From the NCBI RefSeq assembly GCF_042684645.1, contig NZ_JBHULV010000022.1, forward strand, positions 1 through 64,000: a stretch of 64,000 nt of DNA, given 5' to 3'. Positions 62,665-64,000 of the stretch are shown here, piece by piece. The notes below the pieces were generated by a model. That model searched no databases, was not told the origin of the DNA, and worked only from the letters and a program-made list of their open reading frames with translations. Source of the stretch: Pseudopedobacter alpinus (GTDB lineage Bacteria; Bacteroidota; Bacteroidia; Sphingobacteriales; Sphingobacteriaceae). Position 1 is the stretch's first letter, and each line of letters starts with the position of its first letter. The position numbers and the translations under genes are program-made.

Positions 62665-63978
62665 ATGGCTAAAAAACTATCTAAAATCCCGTTTATTTTT
62701 CTTTCAATAATTGCTTTATTGACACTTTTTTATCCAAGCCTACCGCTTGATAACTATAAGGGGGATTATAATTATTCTGATGTAGCATGGATGCTTACAG
62801 CAGTTGCCTTAGTTTTAATAATGACACCTGGTTTGGCCTTCTTTTACGGGGGTATGGTAAATAAAAAGAATGTCATATCAACCATGTTGCAAAGCTTTAT
62901 TTGTATGGCTATTATTACTGTAATATGGATGGTTTTTGGTTTTAGCTTATCTTTTGGTGAATCTATTGGGGGTGTTATTGGTAATCCGGCAACTTTTTTT
63001 ATGATGAATCATGTTATTAATGGCAAACCTTGGGCTTTAGCGCCAACCATTCCATTGGTATTATTTGCTTTTTATCAATTAAAATTTGCCATTATTACGC
63101 CAGCTTTAATTACTGGTGCTTTTGCAGAAAGAATTAGATTTATATCTTATTGCTTATTTATTTGCCTGTTTTTTATTTTTATTTATTCGCCATTAGCGCA
63201 CTCTACTTGGCACCCAGATGGTTTGTTGTTTAAATTAGGAGTATTAGATTTTGCTGGCGGAACCGTTGTTCATATGTCTGCAGGTTGGGCTGCTTTAGCT
63301 TCTGCTTTGTATTTAAAAAAGAGAAACGAACCTAATCATAATCCTGCTCGTGTTACTTATGTTTTATTAGGTACTGGTTTATTGTGGTTTGGTTGGATAG
63401 GTTTTAATGGTGGATCTGCTTATGCTGCTAATACGCTTGCAGCAATAGCATTAGGTAATACCATGTCTGCATCTGCCGCTGCTGCATTAGCATGGATATT
63501 TTTTGATTCTTATAAAGGTAGAAAACCATCGGCAATGGGTACTTGTATTGGTGCCGTTGTAGGTTTGGTGGCTATTACCCCGGCCGCTGGCTTTGTAACC
63601 ATTCCTCACTCTTTAATTATTGGTGTTGTAGCGTCTGTTGTAAGTAATATAGTAGTTGATTGGAGAACTCGCACTTCTATTGATGATACTTTAGATGTTT
63701 TTCCTTGTCATGGAGTTGGTGGTATGGTTGGGATGTTGTTAACTGGAGTGTTTGCACACCAATCAATAAATGCAGCAAATGAAACTGGTAACGGTTTAAT
63801 TTTTGGAGAAACACGTTTATTTTTGGTTCACTTAGGGGCACTTGTTGGAGTCTCTATTTTTACTTTTTTTGGATCTTTATTGTTGTTAAAAATTACTGAT
63901 ATGATTACACCTTTAAGGGTTTCTCAAGAGGAAGAAGATTTAGGATTAGATATCTCACAACATGGCGAAAAGCTATAA
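62665..63978 (+). CDS. amt: Ammonium transporter (Amt/Rh family)
   Basis: This 437-aa membrane protein has a leading hydrophobic segment and about eleven transmembrane helices. Family signatures are MTPGLAFFYGGMVNKKNVIS (about 53), the twin-His pore region including FAGGTVVHMSAGWAALASAL (about 194) and FPCHGVGGMVGMLLTGVFA (about 350), and GLLWFGWIGFNGGSA. It conducts ammonium/ammonia for nitrogen assimilation. No glnK/P-II gene is visible in the 20 bp left in the window, so whether one follows cannot be told. Confidence 0.95.
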   Translation: MAKKLSKIPFIFLSIIALLTLFYPSLPLDNYKGDYNYSDVAWMLTAVALVLIMTPGLAFFYGGMVNKKNVISTMLQSFICMAIITVIWMVFGFSLSFGESIGGVIGNPATFFMMNHVINGKPWALAPTIPLVLFAFYQLKFAIITPALITGAFAERIRFISYCLFICLFFIFIYSPLAHSTWHPDGLLFKLGVLDFAGGTVVHMSAGWAALASALYLKKRNEPNHNPARVTYVLLGTGLLWFGWIGFNGGSAYAANTLAAIALGNTMSASAAAALAWIFFDSYKGRKPSAMGTCIGAVVGLVAITPAAGFVTIPHSLIIGVVASVVSNIVVDWRTRTSIDDTLDVFPCHGVGGMVGMLLTGVFAHQSINAANETGNGLIFGETRLFLVHLGALVGVSIFTFFGSLLLLKITDMITPLRVSQEEEDLGLDISQHGEKL

Positions 63979-64000
63979 TCATATTATATAAACTATTAAA

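Overview
The window is chromosomal DNA of a Bacteroidota species, probably a Sphingobacteriaceae (Pedobacter-like) organism. That placement is an inference from several signs. The DNA is AT-rich. Bacteroidota-type promoters (TTTG, about 19 bp, TAnnTTTG) precede several genes. There is a fused LpxC-FabZ. A PorX response regulator of the type IX secretion system is present, and a large secreted protein carries a type IX C-terminal sorting domain. No tRNA or rRNA gene and no CRISPR array was recognised.

Layout. 0-9.4 kb: an OB-fold DUF3127 protein diverging from a THUMP rRNA methyltransferase, a DCC thiol oxidoreductase, polA, a MORN-type exported protein, and the glycogen pair glgA-glgC. 9.4-16.7 kb: tsaE and porX on the minus strand, an HD phosphohydrolase, then the lipid A cluster lpxD, lpxC/fabZ, lpxA and an ABC ATPase. 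16.7-18.5 kb: a gene-free nest of palindromic, MITE/REPIN-like repeats that contains the N-terminal stub of an IS4-type transposase. After it comes a candidate small RNA with a textbook promoter and terminator, just ahead of a 5-formyltetrahydrofolate cyclo-ligase gene. 19.1-21.8 kb: a TPP riboswitch ahead of a TonB-dependent receptor, that is, a thiamin-regulated outer-membrane importer. 22-30.4 kb: an MscS channel, an MltD-like transglycosylase, gatA, two tatA-like genes (one only 55 aa), a thioesterase, a DinB protein, a sensor kinase, exonuclease III and a cyclophilin. 30.6-37.2 kb: an LpxH-like phosphoesterase, a MurG-like glycosyltransferase, a polytopic membrane protein, coaX, an outer-membrane barrel, lptC and dapF. 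37.4-43 kb: a DegP/HtrA protease and the sdhCAB operon.

43-48.4 kb is the accessory part. A gene for a TPR protein with a zinc-protease-like HEMTH motif is interrupted by a run of ten G; nine G would restore one reading frame of about 658 codons, so it is either phase-variable or frameshifted. It is followed by an EcoRI-family adenine methyltransferase overlapping a DUF262-HNH nuclease gene by 4 nt, which looks like an unusual restriction-modification pair. Related dispersed repeats lie on both sides of this island.

48.4-64 kb: alkB, a lipoprotein, an arginase-fold protein lacking two metal ligands, and a TlpA-like thioredoxin. Then comes a toxin-antitoxin module whose RelE-like toxin has an in-frame stop and which sits between imperfect direct repeats of about 90 bp. 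The rest is a lipoprotein, purD, an S41 protease, the 890-aa type IX cargo protein, thiL, a MaoC-like hydratase and an Amt ammonium transporter.
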